A stretch of DNA of 64,000 nucleotides from positions 186,001 to 250,000 of the forward strand of contig JAFABG010000040.1 of NCBI GenBank assembly GCA_023426145.1. The letters are read 5' to 3'. A program made the position numbers and the translations under genes. This document shows, piece after piece, positions 7,868 through 17,276 of the stretch; the first letter of the stretch is position 1, and each line of letters starts with the position of its first letter. The notes below the pieces were generated by a model. That model did no database searches, was not told the origin of the DNA, and worked only from the letters and a program-made list of their open reading frames with translations. This stretch comes from Bacteroidota bacterium. Lineage in GTDB: Bacteria > Bacteroidota > Bacteroidia > Bacteroidales > Bacteroidaceae.

Positions 7868-9325
7868 ATGAGCACTATTCTTTCTTTAGCTCCACAAAAT
7901 GTGTGGAAGCATTTTTATTCATTGACTCAAATACCTCGTCCTTCTGGACACATGGAAAAAGTAACTGAATTCCTAATTAACTTCGGAAAAAGCTTGGGAT
8001 TGGAATCTTTTATTGACGAAGCTGGAAATGTGATTATCCGTAAACCAGCAACTCTTGGCATGGAGAACCGTAAAGGTGTGATTCTTCAAGCGCACATGGA
8101 TATGGTTCCTCAGAAAAATAATGATACTGTTCATGATTTTGAAAAAGATCCTATTGAAACTTATATAGATGGCGAATGGGTGAAAGCTAAAGGTACTACA
8201 CTCGGTGCTGATAATGGACTAGGTGTGGCTGCTATCTTGGCAGTACTTGAAGCGAAAGATTTGAGGCATGGTCCATTGGAAGCACTAATTACTAAAGATG
8301 AAGAGACTGGAATGTTCGGTGCTTTCGGTTTAAAACCTGGTACAGTCAATGGAGAAATTCTGTTGAATCTTGACTCTGAGGATGAAGGAGAACTATATAT
8401 TGGTTGTGCTGGTGGTATGGATGTGACTGCTACTTTAGAGTATAAAGAGAATGCTCCTGAAGAAGGGGATATAGCTGTTAAAGTGAATCTAAAAGGTTTG
8501 CGTGGTGGACACTCTGGATTGGAAATCAATGAAGGACGTGCAAATGCTAATAAGTTGTTGGTTCGCTTTGTACGTGAAGCTGTTGCTAGTTATGAAGCCC
8601 GTTTGGTAAGCTGGGATGGTGGAAATATGCGGAATGCAATTCCTCGTGAAGCAGCTGCTGTGCTTGCTATTCCTGCTGAAAATGAAGAAGAATTATTGGG
8701 ATTGGTAAAATATTGTGAAGACTTGTTCAATGAAGAGTATTCAGCAATTGAAACACCTATTAGTTTTACCGCAGAACGCGTAGAACTTCCTGCTGGTGAA
8801 GTGCCCGAAGAAATCCAAGATAATCTTATTGATGCTATCTTTGCTTGTCAGAATGGTGTCACTCGTATGATTCCTACTGTCCCTGATACAGTGGAAACCT
8901 CTTCTAATTTGGCTATTATAACGATCGGTAATGGTAAAGCTGAAATAAAGATTTTAGCTCGTAGTTCTAGCGATAGCATGAAAGAGTATCTGACTACTAG
9001 CCTTGAGTCTTGTTTCTCTATGGCAGGAATGAAGGTTGAAATGACAGGTGGTTATTCAGGCTGGCAACCCAATGTTGAATCTCCTATATTGCATGCTATG
9101 AAGGAATCTTATAAACAACAGTTTGGTGTTGATCCTGCAGTGAAAGTTATTCATGCAGGATTGGAATGTGGTATTATTGGTGCCATTATCCCGGGGCTTG
9201 ATATGATTTCATTTGGCCCAACATTGCGATCGCCTCACTCTCCAGATGAAAGAGCTTTGATTCCTACTGTGCAAAAGTTCTATGATTTCTTGGTGGCTAC
9301 TTTAGCGCAGACTCCAATGAAATAA
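7868..9325 (+). CDS. pepD: Aminoacyl-histidine dipeptidase (cytosolic dipeptidase PepD, M20C)
   Basis: A 485-residue zinc metallopeptidase of family M20 that hydrolyses Xaa-His and other unspecific dipeptides in the cytoplasm. Metal-site motifs are in order: LQAHMDMVPQ near residue 80, LGADNGLGVA near 117, KDEETGMFGA near 147, and HAGLECGII near 440. The RGGHSGLEI dimer/lid segment is at about residue 213. No signal peptide. Length matches E. coli PepD (485). A strong terminator follows at 9358. Confidence 0.96.
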   Translation: MSTILSLAPQNVWKHFYSLTQIPRPSGHMEKVTEFLINFGKSLGLESFIDEAGNVIIRKPATLGMENRKGVILQAHMDMVPQKNNDTVHDFEKDPIETYIDGEWVKAKGTTLGADNGLGVAAILAVLEAKDLRHGPLEALITKDEETGMFGAFGLKPGTVNGEILLNLDSEDEGELYIGCAGGMDVTATLEYKENAPEEGDIAVKVNLKGLRGGHSGLEINEGRANANKLLVRFVREAVASYEARLVSWDGGNMRNAIPREAAAVLAIPAENEEELLGLVKYCEDLFNEEYSAIETPISFTAERVELPAGEVPEEIQDNLIDAIFACQNGVTRMIPTVPDTVETSSNLAIITIGNGKAEIKILARSSSDSMKEYLTTSLESCFSMAGMKVEMTGGYSGWQPNVESPILHAMKESYKQQFGVDPAVKVIHAGLECGIIGAIIPGLDMISFGPTLRSPHSPDERALIPTVQKFYDFLVATLAQTPMK

Positions 9326-9357
9326 GACTTCTTTTCTTATAATAGATAGAATTTAGT

Positions 9358-9392
9358 AAAAAGGCATGGAAAATAATTTTCCATGCCTTTTT
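9358..9392 (+). terminator. Terminator of the 6836-pepD unit
   Basis: AAAAAGGCATGGAAAAT pairs with its complement around a single central A (stem arms 9358-9374 and 9376-9392), ending in TTTTT. Confidence 0.88.
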
Positions 9393-9520
9393 GTCATATT
9401 TACTGTCATTCGTGTTACAATACTGTTTCAACGCGGATGAATAAATTGATGCAAATCAAGAAATATGCTATAAAACATAAAAAACAATCATTTTTAGATC
9501 CGTTATAACGAAAAAGGCCT
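9393..9520. other. Spacer upstream of the small transcript
   Basis: AT-rich sequence between the pepD terminator and the promoter box at 9521. I find no ORF, hairpin or RNA gene here. Confidence 0.5.
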
Positions 9521-9528
9521 TATTTTTG
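9521..9528 (+). promoter_or_regulatory. Putative -7 box of the small-ORF transcript
   Basis: TATTTTTG matches TAnnTTTG. Transcription would start near 9535, right at the 5' arm of the inverted repeat 9536-9599. Upstream, a T-rich TTTTTAG around 9491-9497 is only a poor -33 element. Confidence 0.5.
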
Positions 9529-9535
9529 TGTTGTA

Positions 9536-9599
9536 AAACATGTAATCGAAGGATAACAAAAAGAAAAAGTGGAAAAAAAGTAATACCGATTACATGTTT
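9536..9599 (+). ncRNA. 5' leader hairpin (candidate riboregulator) of the small-ORF transcript
   Basis: The perfect 13-bp inverted repeat AAACATGTAATCG (9536-9548) and CGATTACATGTTT (9587-9599) encloses a 38-base loop that is almost all purine (AAGGATAACAAAAAG and similar). If transcription begins at about 9535, this hairpin is the extreme 5' end of the mRNA. Such a structure could stabilise the transcript or act as a regulatory leader. No known riboswitch is recognised. Confidence 0.5.
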
Positions 9600-9686
9600 G
9601 GGGATACTTAATAAATAGAATATGCCCCAGGAAATAGTTAAGTTTTTTAGTTTTCAGGAATTAGTAATTTTAAAGGTTTAAAGATT

Positions 9687-9779
9687 ATGGCAAAGAAAAT
9701 GAGTTCTTTAATTAGAAAAATCCTTGGTGAAGTAGGTCGTAACGAAATGCTATCATGGGGGTACAGAATTGAAAAATGA
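9687..9779 (+). CDS. Small basic protein, 30 residues, unknown function
   Basis: ATG at 9687 to TGA at 9777-9779 encodes a 30-residue peptide beginning MAKKMSSLIRKILGEVGR and ending GYRIEK. It has seven Lys/Arg against three Glu, and the middle could form an amphipathic helix. AAAGG lies 10 bases before the ATG as a Shine-Dalgarno-like element. Support for a real gene comes from context: a -7 box at 9521, a structured leader, and a dedicated terminator at 9804 only 25 bases after the stop. I do not recognise the family, and coding status is inferred rather than proven. Confidence 0.55.
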   Translation: MAKKMSSLIRKILGEVGRNEMLSWGYRIEK

Positions 9780-9803
9780 GATTCAGCACATTAACTAAGT
9801 ATG

Positions 9804-9845
9804 AGTGGAGATACGTCTTTTAAAACGTTATCTCCACTTTTTTTA
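9804..9845 (+). terminator. Terminator of the small-ORF transcript
   Basis: AGTGGAGATA (9804-9813) pairs with TATCTCCACT (9829-9838), followed by a run of seven T. It delimits a transcript of about 310 bases starting near 9535. Confidence 0.85.
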
Positions 9846-10185
9846 TGTAATCGCATCTTCACATATCATTATTTAATTTAAAAGGTCAATTTACTATTGA
9901 GTAATTAATCTTAAATTTTGGTGTCACCATCACAGTGTTATAATGTCACTATCTGTTCTATATAGTTACATTATAATATAGTGATGGTGACACTATATTA
10001 TAACTTCTAATTCCGGACAACATCACTCTGGTATATCAGCTAAACTCGTTATAAAACAGCATAAATAGTTATTAATAGAAAAGTACTTATTGAATTTTAA
10101 TTTAAAAAGAATGAATCTTTAGATATAATTTCTTTTCTTTGTCATTCATGCAGAAAAACATATTAAAACTTAAACTTGAACGATT
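9846..10185. other. Gene-free interval upstream of the alpha-2-macroglobulin gene
   Basis: Holds the composite palindrome 9921-10003 and otherwise AT-rich sequence. I found no exact TAnnTTTG box before the 10186 start, so the promoter of that gene is not identified. Confidence 0.5.
9921..10003. repeat. Composite inverted repeat with two alternative foldings
   Basis: Arm 9921-9946 (starting GTGTCACCATCAC) is the inverted copy of 9968-9993 with 23 of 26 positions matching. The right arm also forms its own perfect 13-bp hairpin, TTATAATATAGTG (9971-9983) with CACTATATTATAA (9991-10003), loop ATGGTGA. The two structures are mutually exclusive. There is no T-run, so it does not look like a terminator. 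Confidence 0.75.
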
Positions 10186-13100
10186 ATGAAAATAAGGCAG
10201 ATTTGTATGCTGATGTTGTTTTCTTTAGGGGTGATACCAATGAGTTACGCCCAAACATTTGACAAATTATGGAAACAAGTGGAGCAGGCTGAGAAGAAGA
10301 GCTTACCTCGAACTGTGATAAAGTTGACAGATGAGATTTATCAGAAAGGAGAGGCTGAGAAAAATTCTCCACAAATGTTGAAAGCCTATTTGTGGAGAAT
10401 GAACTATAGAGACGTCCTAGTACCTGACAGTTTTTATATAAGTGTAAATGAATTAGAATTATGGGCCAAACAAGCTGATAAGCCAATAGACCGGGCTATA
10501 TTGCACTCATTGATTGCAGGAATTTATGCGAATTATGCTTCTAATAACTGGTGGCAACTTCGGCAACGTACAGAGATTGTAGATGAAGAGCCTTCAGCAG
10601 ATATTCGAGAGTGGACGGCCAATATGTTTGTTGAAAAAGTGCGGACAAATATAAATGAAGTTATGGTGGATTCAGTTCTATTATTAAATACCTCTTCACG
10701 TACTTATATCCCTTTTGTAGAATTAGGAAAAACTAGTGAGTACTATCATCATGATATGTATCATTTGTTGGCTCTACGTAGTATAGCGGCTTTGCAGCAA
10801 ATTGAAAGATTGGATCGCTCTATTTCGCTAGAACAAGACATTGAACGTTTATATAAAAAGATGCTCACTTCTTATAGGGCAAAAGGAGATAAAGAAGGTA
10901 GTTTGTTGACTCATCTGAATTACCTGAGTTGGAAACGTGATGCTTCAAAGAATTCAACCGAATCTTTAGAGGGTGGTTCTATAGTTGATCCTTATGAGAG
11001 CGGATTAAATGAACTGAAAGCAACTTATAAGTCATCGGATATTTGTGCTGAGATCTATTTGGCTCAGGCAAATTATATGATCCGTAAGAGACAACAAGTC
11101 GTTGCTTTGCAACTTTGTGATGAAGCAATCCGCTTATATCCTAATTATCCTAGGATTAATGCACTCAAGAATCTTCGGCAAGATATTTTATCACCATATT
11201 TGAATGTGACTGCAGCTTCAACGGCTTATCCTGAAGAGGAAATCCAAATGAGAATTTCGCATAAAAATTTAGATGGATTCACTCTTCGTTTTTATAAGGG
11301 AAAGAAACTGGTAAAAGAAAAGCATTTTACTGTTCTTCGTCCTCAAGATTATCAGGTTAAGGATACGGTGCTTTCATTCAAAGCGCCGGGGATAGGAGAA
11401 TATAGTATGCGCATCCTTCCAGATACTCCTGCAGAGAAGGACAATGAAACTAAATTCAATGTCACTCGTCTCAAAGTTCTGACTTATTCTTTACCAGATA
11501 ATCAGTATGAAGTTGTTGTGCTAGATAACCAAACAGGACATCCTATTCCAAATTCGAAAGTGACTCTTTATACGAATGAAAAGAAAGAACTTCAGCTATT
11601 TACAACTGGTAGAGATGGTAAAGTTGTATTTACTTGGAAGCCTGATTATAGATTCTTGAAAGTAGCTATAGGGGACGATATTAATATGCCTTTTCAGCGA
11701 ATTTATAGAGGAAGCTATGGATATTATGAAGAGGGGAATCACGTTTCGGAGCAAATGACTTTGTTGACAGACCGCTCATTATATCGCCCTGGACAGACTG
11801 TATATGTGAAAGGAATTGCTTATGCACAACAATCGGATACGGCAAATGTCCTTTCAAATAAAGAATATGCTGTTATATTGATGGATGCTAATTATCAGGA
11901 AGTTGCCCAGAAAAGTGTTCGCACAAATGAATTTGGTTCATTTACTACTGACTTTACGTTACCTGCTGCTTGCTTGAATGGCAGTTTTTCACTAAAGGCA
12001 GGAAATGGAAATACTAGTTTTCGCGTGGAAGAGTATAAACGTCCGACATTCGATATAACCTTTGAAAAACGTACTGGGACTTATCAATTAGGCGATCAAG
12101 TAGAAGTAAAGGGTAAAATACAGTCATATAGTGGCGTATTATTACAAGATCTTCCTGTGAAATATACTGTGAGACGTTCTGACTTTCGCATTTGGTGGGC
12201 ATCTGATTATACTGAAATAGCTTCCGGTGAAGTGTTAGCCAATGAGAAAGGAGAGTTTATGATACCGGTTCAGCTTGAGAAAAGTGCCGGTGATAATATT
12301 GATGCAAGAGAATATTACTACTATTATTCGGTAGAAGCTACTGTCACTAATGCTGCGGGTGAAACACAATCGTCTAAAGAGATGATTCCTGCAGGTAATC
12401 GTTCGTTGATTTTACAGACAATGCTGGATGGTAAGATTTGCAAAGATAAGCCGTTTCAAATGGTATTCAAAGTTTTGAATTTGGACGGTCAGCCTGTAAA
12501 TGTGGGTGGTGAATTTTACTTATATCATGGTTCTGACAGCGATTCTGAAGAACTTGATGGGAAGCCTATTTGTACAGGTACATTTAATTCAAACGAAGAA
12601 ATGACAATCCATTGGGAAAATATTCCTTCAGGAACTTATGTCTTAAAATCTATAGTGAAAGACAAACAAGGAAAAGAAGTGGTCACAAAGGTGAATACAA
12701 TTCTATTCTCTTTTGAAGATAAGCGGCCTCCAGTAGAAACGGATTTGTGGATTTATCAAGATCATACAGAGTTTGATACGGCTCATCCAGCAATACTTTA
12801 CTTTGGCACATCGAGGAAAGATGCTTATGTGATGATGAAAGTGTTTTCAGGTAATAAGTTATTAGATAATAAGGCCTTGAATTTGTCCGACACAATAGTA
12901 CAGCTTAAATATCCTTATGAAGAAAGTTATGGAGATGGGGTGTCTATAATATTCTGTACACTAAGAGATGGACAGATATATCAGGAAAAAGTTCTTTTCA
13001 AGAAACGAATACTAGATAAGACCTTGATTATGAAATGGGAAACTTTTCGTGATAAATTGCGTCCTGGGCAAAAAGAAGAATGGAAACTAAAGATTAGAAC

Positions 13101-15894
13101 TCCGAATGGTCAAGCTGCCGAAGCGGAAATGTTAGCAACTATGTATGATGCTTCATTAGATAAGATATGGCTTGAATTCCAGAATTTTAGGATTAAATAT
13201 AATCAGATAATTCCTAGTTATGAATGGAGAATTGGCTATTTCCCTAGTAACAGTTTCAACAGTTTGTGGAATCTTAAATACAATAAAGTGCCAACAATGG
13301 AACTTGACCATTTTGTGGCCCAGAGAATGGCTTTTATTGGTGAATCGTTAAACGTAAGATATGATGAAGTCGTTGTTCTAGGCTATGGGATGCAAAAGAA
13401 AACTTCACTTACGGGAGGAATTATGATACGGGGTGCTTCAAAAATAAACCAAGAGAGTACAATCTATGATGCACCTTTAAATGAGGTGATGGACCTGTCT
13501 ACTGCTAATGCAGTGGAGGAGCAACCTGAAGGTGAGTTAGACAGAGAAACTCTATCTGAAGCACCTGTCGATCTACGTACCAATTTGGCTGAAACCGCAT
13601 TTTTTTATCCGCAGCTTCGTACAAATGAACAAGGTGAGGTTACTATCTCATTTACCATGCCTGAGAGTTTGACCCGCTGGAAATTCCGTGGCTATGCTCA
13701 TACTAAAGGAATGCTGATGGGGATGCTGAATGATGAAGCCACTACGAGTAAAGAATTTATGTTGACTCCCAATCTTCCTCGATTCGTGCGTTCAGGAGAT
13801 ATGACCTCTATTGCTGCGTCTATTTCTAATGTGACAGGAAAATTGCAAGCTGGTACAGTGAGTATGATTTTGTTTGACCCAATGACAGAAAAGGTCATCA
13901 GTACACAGAAACAAAAGTTTTCTGTAGAAGCAGGAAAGACTATTGGTGTGAACTTTATGTTTAGCGTGAGTGATACTTATGAAGTATTGGGATGTAGGAT
14001 GATTGCTGATAGCGGTACATTTAGTGATGGTGAGCAACAGTTACTTCCAGTGTTAAGTGATAAAGAACATTTGGTGGAAACACTTCCTATGCCTATTCGG
14101 GGAGAAGAAACGCGCACTTTCTCTCTTGACAGTTTATTTAATCATCACAGTAAGACAGCTACTGATCGTAAACTGACTATTGAGTTTACTGGTAATCCTG
14201 CATGGTACGCTATTCAGGCATTGCCTTCATTGAGTCTGCCCCAAAATAGTAATGCGATTTCATGGGTTACAGCTTATTATGCAAATTCACTGGCCTCATA
14301 TATTATGAATAGCCAGCCGCGAGTGAAATCAATATTTGATAGTTGGAAGTTACAAGGGGGAACAAAAGACACCTTCTTAAGTAATTTGCAAAAGAATAAG
14401 GAGGTGAAGAATGTTCTATTATCAGAATCTCCATGGATCCTCGAAGCGCAAACGGAAGAACAACAGAAAGAGCGTATTGCTACTTTGTTTGATTTGAATA
14501 ATACTCGCAATAACAATATTACTGCTTTGACCCGATTGAGGGAATTACAGACTTCGAGCGGAGCATGGTCATGGTATGAAGGAATGCCTGCTAGTCGTTA
14601 TGTCACTACGTATATAGCCACCATGAATGCTCGTCTTGCCATGCTAACAGGTGAAAAACTAAGTGATACCGCGCTTAAAATGCAACAGAATGCCTTTACT
14701 TATCTTCATAAGGAAGCTTTAATAGAATATAAAGAAATTCTCAAAAAACAAAAAGATGGTGTGACATTTATGGGAGTCTCTGAGGCTATTTTGGAATACT
14801 TGTATCTCATTGCTATAACTGATGAGCAAGTTCCAAATTCAAATAAAGCCGCCTATGAATACTTCCTTTCTAAAGTTGGAGAAATGCTTCCAAGTGCTTC
14901 GATAGATACGAAAGCTACCGCTGCTATTATTCTGAATAAGTCAGGGCGGAAGAAAGCAGCAGAGGAATTTATTGCTTCGTTGAAGGAACATTTGACGAAA
15001 ACTGATGAACAAGGAATGTTCTTCGCATTTAATGAAAACCCCTATACTTGGGGAGGAATGAAGATTCGGGTTCATGTAGACGTGATGGAAGCTTTGGAAC
15101 TAACAGGGCTAAATGACGAGATTGTAGAAGAGATGAAGCTCTGGTTACTCAAAAATAAACAGACCCAACAGTGGAATTCTCCGGTAAGTACTGCTGATGC
15201 CGTCTATGCTTTACTTATGAAAGGCGTAAATCTACTCGACAATCATGGAGATGTGCGTATGGTTATTGGTAATGAGAAACTGGAAACTGTCTCTGCGAGC
15301 AATACTTCTGTCTCTGGATTGGGGTATATTAAACGCTCATTTACAGAGAAGAATATAGTGAATGCTCGTACGATAGAGGTTGAAAAGAAAAATCAAGGTA
15401 TCGCATGGGGAGCTGTTTATGCCGAGTTTAAATCGCCAATAAAGGACTTGAGACAACAGGGCGGAGCATTAAACGTCCAGAAAAAACTGTATGTAGAGCG
15501 TATGGTGAACAATGCCCCTCAATTACAACCTGTAACCGACAAAATTCGTCTTCAGGTAGGCGATAAGGTCGTTGTCCGCTTAAGCATTCGAGTAGACCGT
15601 CCGATGGACTTTGTACAGTTGAAGGACCAACGTGGGGCTTGCTTTGAACCAATTGGTAGCCTATCTGGATACAGATGGAATGGTGGAATTGGTTATTATA
15701 TTGATATAAAGGATGCATCTACTAATTTCTTCTTTGATCATTTAGGGAAGGGAGTATATATGCTGGAGTATGGTTATCGTATCAGTAGGGTAGGAAAGTA
15801 TGAAACCGGGTTGGCAACCATGCAATGTGCATATGCACCTGAGTATGCTTCGCATTCAGAATCTACGATTGTGGAGGTGGAAGAAACTGAATAG
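10186..15894 (+). CDS. Alpha-2-macroglobulin family protein (MG2-containing), exported
   Basis: A 1902-residue protein with an N-terminal signal peptide ending near SYAQ (residue 23). The first 350 residues are helical and TPR-like. An MG2-type domain starts near residue 525 (LLTDRSLYRPGQTVYVKG), followed by further beta-sandwich domains. The alpha-2-macroglobulin core begins near 1138 (AFFYPQLRTNEQGEV) and a helical toroid follows to about 1700. The thioester Cys-Gln motif expected near residue 1350 is absent (PSLSLPQNSNAISW), so covalent trapping of proteases is unlikely. Around residues 1060-1080 is a segment, EVVVLGYGMQKKTSLTGG, that looks like the plug linker of SusC-type receptors. Probably periplasmic or surface-attached. 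The true start is supported by the signal peptide. A terminator follows at 15963. Confidence 0.9.
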   Translation: MKIRQICMLMLFSLGVIPMSYAQTFDKLWKQVEQAEKKSLPRTVIKLTDEIYQKGEAEKNSPQMLKAYLWRMNYRDVLVPDSFYISVNELELWAKQADKPIDRAILHSLIAGIYANYASNNWWQLRQRTEIVDEEPSADIREWTANMFVEKVRTNINEVMVDSVLLLNTSSRTYIPFVELGKTSEYYHHDMYHLLALRSIAALQQIERLDRSISLEQDIERLYKKMLTSYRAKGDKEGSLLTHLNYLSWKRDASKNSTESLEGGSIVDPYESGLNELKATYKSSDICAEIYLAQANYMIRKRQQVVALQLCDEAIRLYPNYPRINALKNLRQDILSPYLNVTAASTAYPEEEIQMRISHKNLDGFTLRFYKGKKLVKEKHFTVLRPQDYQVKDTVLSFKAPGIGEYSMRILPDTPAEKDNETKFNVTRLKVLTYSLPDNQYEVVVLDNQTGHPIPNSKVTLYTNEKKELQLFTTGRDGKVVFTWKPDYRFLKVAIGDDINMPFQRIYRGSYGYYEEGNHVSEQMTLLTDRSLYRPGQTVYVKGIAYAQQSDTANVLSNKEYAVILMDANYQEVAQKSVRTNEFGSFTTDFTLPAACLNGSFSLKAGNGNTSFRVEEYKRPTFDITFEKRTGTYQLGDQVEVKGKIQSYSGVLLQDLPVKYTVRRSDFRIWWASDYTEIASGEVLANEKGEFMIPVQLEKSAGDNIDAREYYYYYSVEATVTNAAGETQSSKEMIPAGNRSLILQTMLDGKICKDKPFQMVFKVLNLDGQPVNVGGEFYLYHGSDSDSEELDGKPICTGTFNSNEEMTIHWENIPSGTYVLKSIVKDKQGKEVVTKVNTILFSFEDKRPPVETDLWIYQDHTEFDTAHPAILYFGTSRKDAYVMMKVFSGNKLLDNKALNLSDTIVQLKYPYEESYGDGVSIIFCTLRDGQIYQEKVLFKKRILDKTLIMKWETFRDKLRPGQKEEWKLKIRTPNGQAAEAEMLATMYDASLDKIWLEFQNFRIKYNQIIPSYEWRIGYFPSNSFNSLWNLKYNKVPTMELDHFVAQRMAFIGESLNVRYDEVVVLGYGMQKKTSLTGGIMIRGASKINQESTIYDAPLNEVMDLSTANAVEEQPEGELDRETLSEAPVDLRTNLAETAFFYPQLRTNEQGEVTISFTMPESLTRWKFRGYAHTKGMLMGMLNDEATTSKEFMLTPNLPRFVRSGDMTSIAASISNVTGKLQAGTVSMILFDPMTEKVISTQKQKFSVEAGKTIGVNFMFSVSDTYEVLGCRMIADSGTFSDGEQQLLPVLSDKEHLVETLPMPIRGEETRTFSLDSLFNHHSKTATDRKLTIEFTGNPAWYAIQALPSLSLPQNSNAISWVTAYYANSLASYIMNSQPRVKSIFDSWKLQGGTKDTFLSNLQKNKEVKNVLLSESPWILEAQTEEQQKERIATLFDLNNTRNNNITALTRLRELQTSSGAWSWYEGMPASRYVTTYIATMNARLAMLTGEKLSDTALKMQQNAFTYLHKEALIEYKEILKKQKDGVTFMGVSEAILEYLYLIAITDEQVPNSNKAAYEYFLSKVGEMLPSASIDTKATAAIILNKSGRKKAAEEFIASLKEHLTKTDEQGMFFAFNENPYTWGGMKIRVHVDVMEALELTGLNDEIVEEMKLWLLKNKQTQQWNSPVSTADAVYALLMKGVNLLDNHGDVRMVIGNEKLETVSASNTSVSGLGYIKRSFTEKNIVNARTIEVEKKNQGIAWGAVYAEFKSPIKDLRQQGGALNVQKKLYVERMVNNAPQLQPVTDKIRLQVGDKVVVRLSIRVDRPMDFVQLKDQRGACFEPIGSLSGYRWNGGIGYYIDIKDASTNFFFDHLGKGVYMLEYGYRISRVGKYETGLATMQCAYAPEYASHSESTIVEVEETE

Positions 15895-15962
15895 CAAATA
15901 ATGCCATTTCGGTTAATTCGTTTTTAAATTGATTATTGATTGGATAATAATCACTATATTTT

Positions 15963-16007
15963 ACAGTTGATTTGATGATTGAGAATGATTCAAATCAACT
16001 GTTTTTT
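15963..16007 (+). terminator. Terminator of the alpha-2-macroglobulin gene
   Basis: ACAGTTGATTTGA (15963-15975) pairs perfectly with TCAAATCAACTGT (15990-16002) and is followed by a T-run. The rest of the 15895-16198 spacer shows only the -7 box at 16168. Confidence 0.85.
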
Positions 16008-16167
16008 CTTCTTTATAGCAGGTGAATAGTCCCTTTTCTTCTTTTTTACTTCATATTTCAATTTATAGATTAGCTAAATTTAAGACCTCTATAGTGAAAG
16101 AATCTCTGTTCTTTTATCTCCACGTTAATAATCCTTTCAATACACCTTATATGTCGTCTAAAACTCC

Positions 16168-16175
16168 TACATTTG
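16168..16175 (+). promoter_or_regulatory. Putative -7 box for the DUF1573-meaB unit
   Basis: TACATTTG is an exact TAnnTTTG match. A start near 16182 leaves about 17 bases to the ATG at 16199. This argues against the upstream in-frame ATG at 16022. Confidence 0.5.
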
Positions 16176-16198
16176 TGGATCAAAATAAAATATATCAC

Positions 16199-17266
16199 AT
16201 GAAACGTAGTTTATCATTCATATTTACTTGTCTTACTGTAGCTTTATCGGCTGTTGCACAACCTCGTATTTCTTCGAATAAAGAAACTCACAACTTCGGA
16301 CAAATAGAGTGGAAAAAACCTGTAACGGTCGAATATTCTATTACGAATACAGGTAATCAGCCTTTAGTACTTACCAATATCACTACTTCTTGTGCTTGTG
16401 CTGTGGCTGAGTGGACGAAAGAACCGATAGCTCCTGGAGCCAAGGGGATGGTTAAAGCTACTTTTGATGCAAAAGCATTAGGGCATTTTGAAAAAACTGT
16501 AGGGATATACAGTAATGCTACTCCTAATTTGGTTTATCTAAAATTTGCTGGAGAAGTGGTTCGTGAGGTTAAAGATTTCTCGAAGACTCTTCCATTTCTC
16601 ATTGGCAAAATACGTTTAGATTGTGAAGAATTTGCTTTCCCTGATGTATATCAAGGGCAAAAAAACACGATAACTTTTAATATTGCAAACCTCTCTGATC
16701 GTCCTTATGAGCCTGTATTGATGCATTTACCGCCTTATCTGAAAATGGAGGCTGAGCCTAAAGTTTTACTTAAGGGTAAGAAAGGAACGGTCAAACTTAC
16801 GTTGGATGCTAGCCAGTTGAAGGATTATGGGTTGACTCAAACTTCAGTTTATTTATCTCGTTTTTCGGGAGATAAAGTGAGTGAAGAAAATGAAATTCCA
16901 ATTTCGGCTATACTTTTGCCAAATTTTTCAGGAATGACTGCAAAAGATTCTTTAGATGCTCCTGCACTTCATGTGTCTGAAACCAATATTGATCTTAGCA
17001 TACCATTGATAAAGAAACAAAAAGTCAACTATGATATTTTGATTGCCAATTCCGGTAAATCTCCTTTGGTCATAAGTAAATTACAAGTTTTTAATTCTTC
17101 TGTTGCGGTGAAACTGAAGAAAACAGTTCTTCCTCCCGATGGGATGACTAAATTGAGAATCACCATTCGCAAACGTGATGTAGGCAATAAAAAACATCGT
17201 TTACGCATTCTTATGATCACAAATGATCCGTTGCGTCCAAAAGTTGAAATAAATATCAAACGCTAA
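16199..17266 (+). CDS. DUF1573 domain-containing exported protein
   Basis: A 355-residue protein from the chosen ATG at 16199, which begins a clean signal peptide (MKRSLSFIFTCLTVALSAVAQ). A longer frame from 16022 would put 59 unrelated residues ahead of it. After cleavage comes a DUF1573 immunoglobulin-like domain with HNFGQIEWKKPVTVEYSITNTG and the paired-cysteine motif TTSCACAVAEW. Two further Ig-like repeats follow. The family is abundant in Bacteroidetes; its role is unknown, probably in periplasmic or envelope binding. meaB starts 10 bases after the stop, indicating cotranscription. Confidence 0.9.
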   Translation: MKRSLSFIFTCLTVALSAVAQPRISSNKETHNFGQIEWKKPVTVEYSITNTGNQPLVLTNITTSCACAVAEWTKEPIAPGAKGMVKATFDAKALGHFEKTVGIYSNATPNLVYLKFAGEVVREVKDFSKTLPFLIGKIRLDCEEFAFPDVYQGQKNTITFNIANLSDRPYEPVLMHLPPYLKMEAEPKVLLKGKKGTVKLTLDASQLKDYGLTQTSVYLSRFSGDKVSEENEIPISAILLPNFSGMTAKDSLDAPALHVSETNIDLSIPLIKKQKVNYDILIANSGKSPLVISKLQVFNSSVAVKLKKTVLPPDGMTKLRITIRKRDVGNKKHRLRILMITNDPLRPKVEINIKR

Positions 17267-17276
17267 CTTTACTATT

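Noticed and set aside
13360..13440. Frameshifted or fused SusC receptor gene
   Set aside because: The reading frame is continuous and the flanking residues are macroglobulin-like. Only a short motif resembles the receptor linker.
16022..16198. Longer start for the DUF1573 protein
   Set aside because: The extra 59 residues come before an intact signal peptide and span the likely -7 box, so the ATG at 16199 is preferred.
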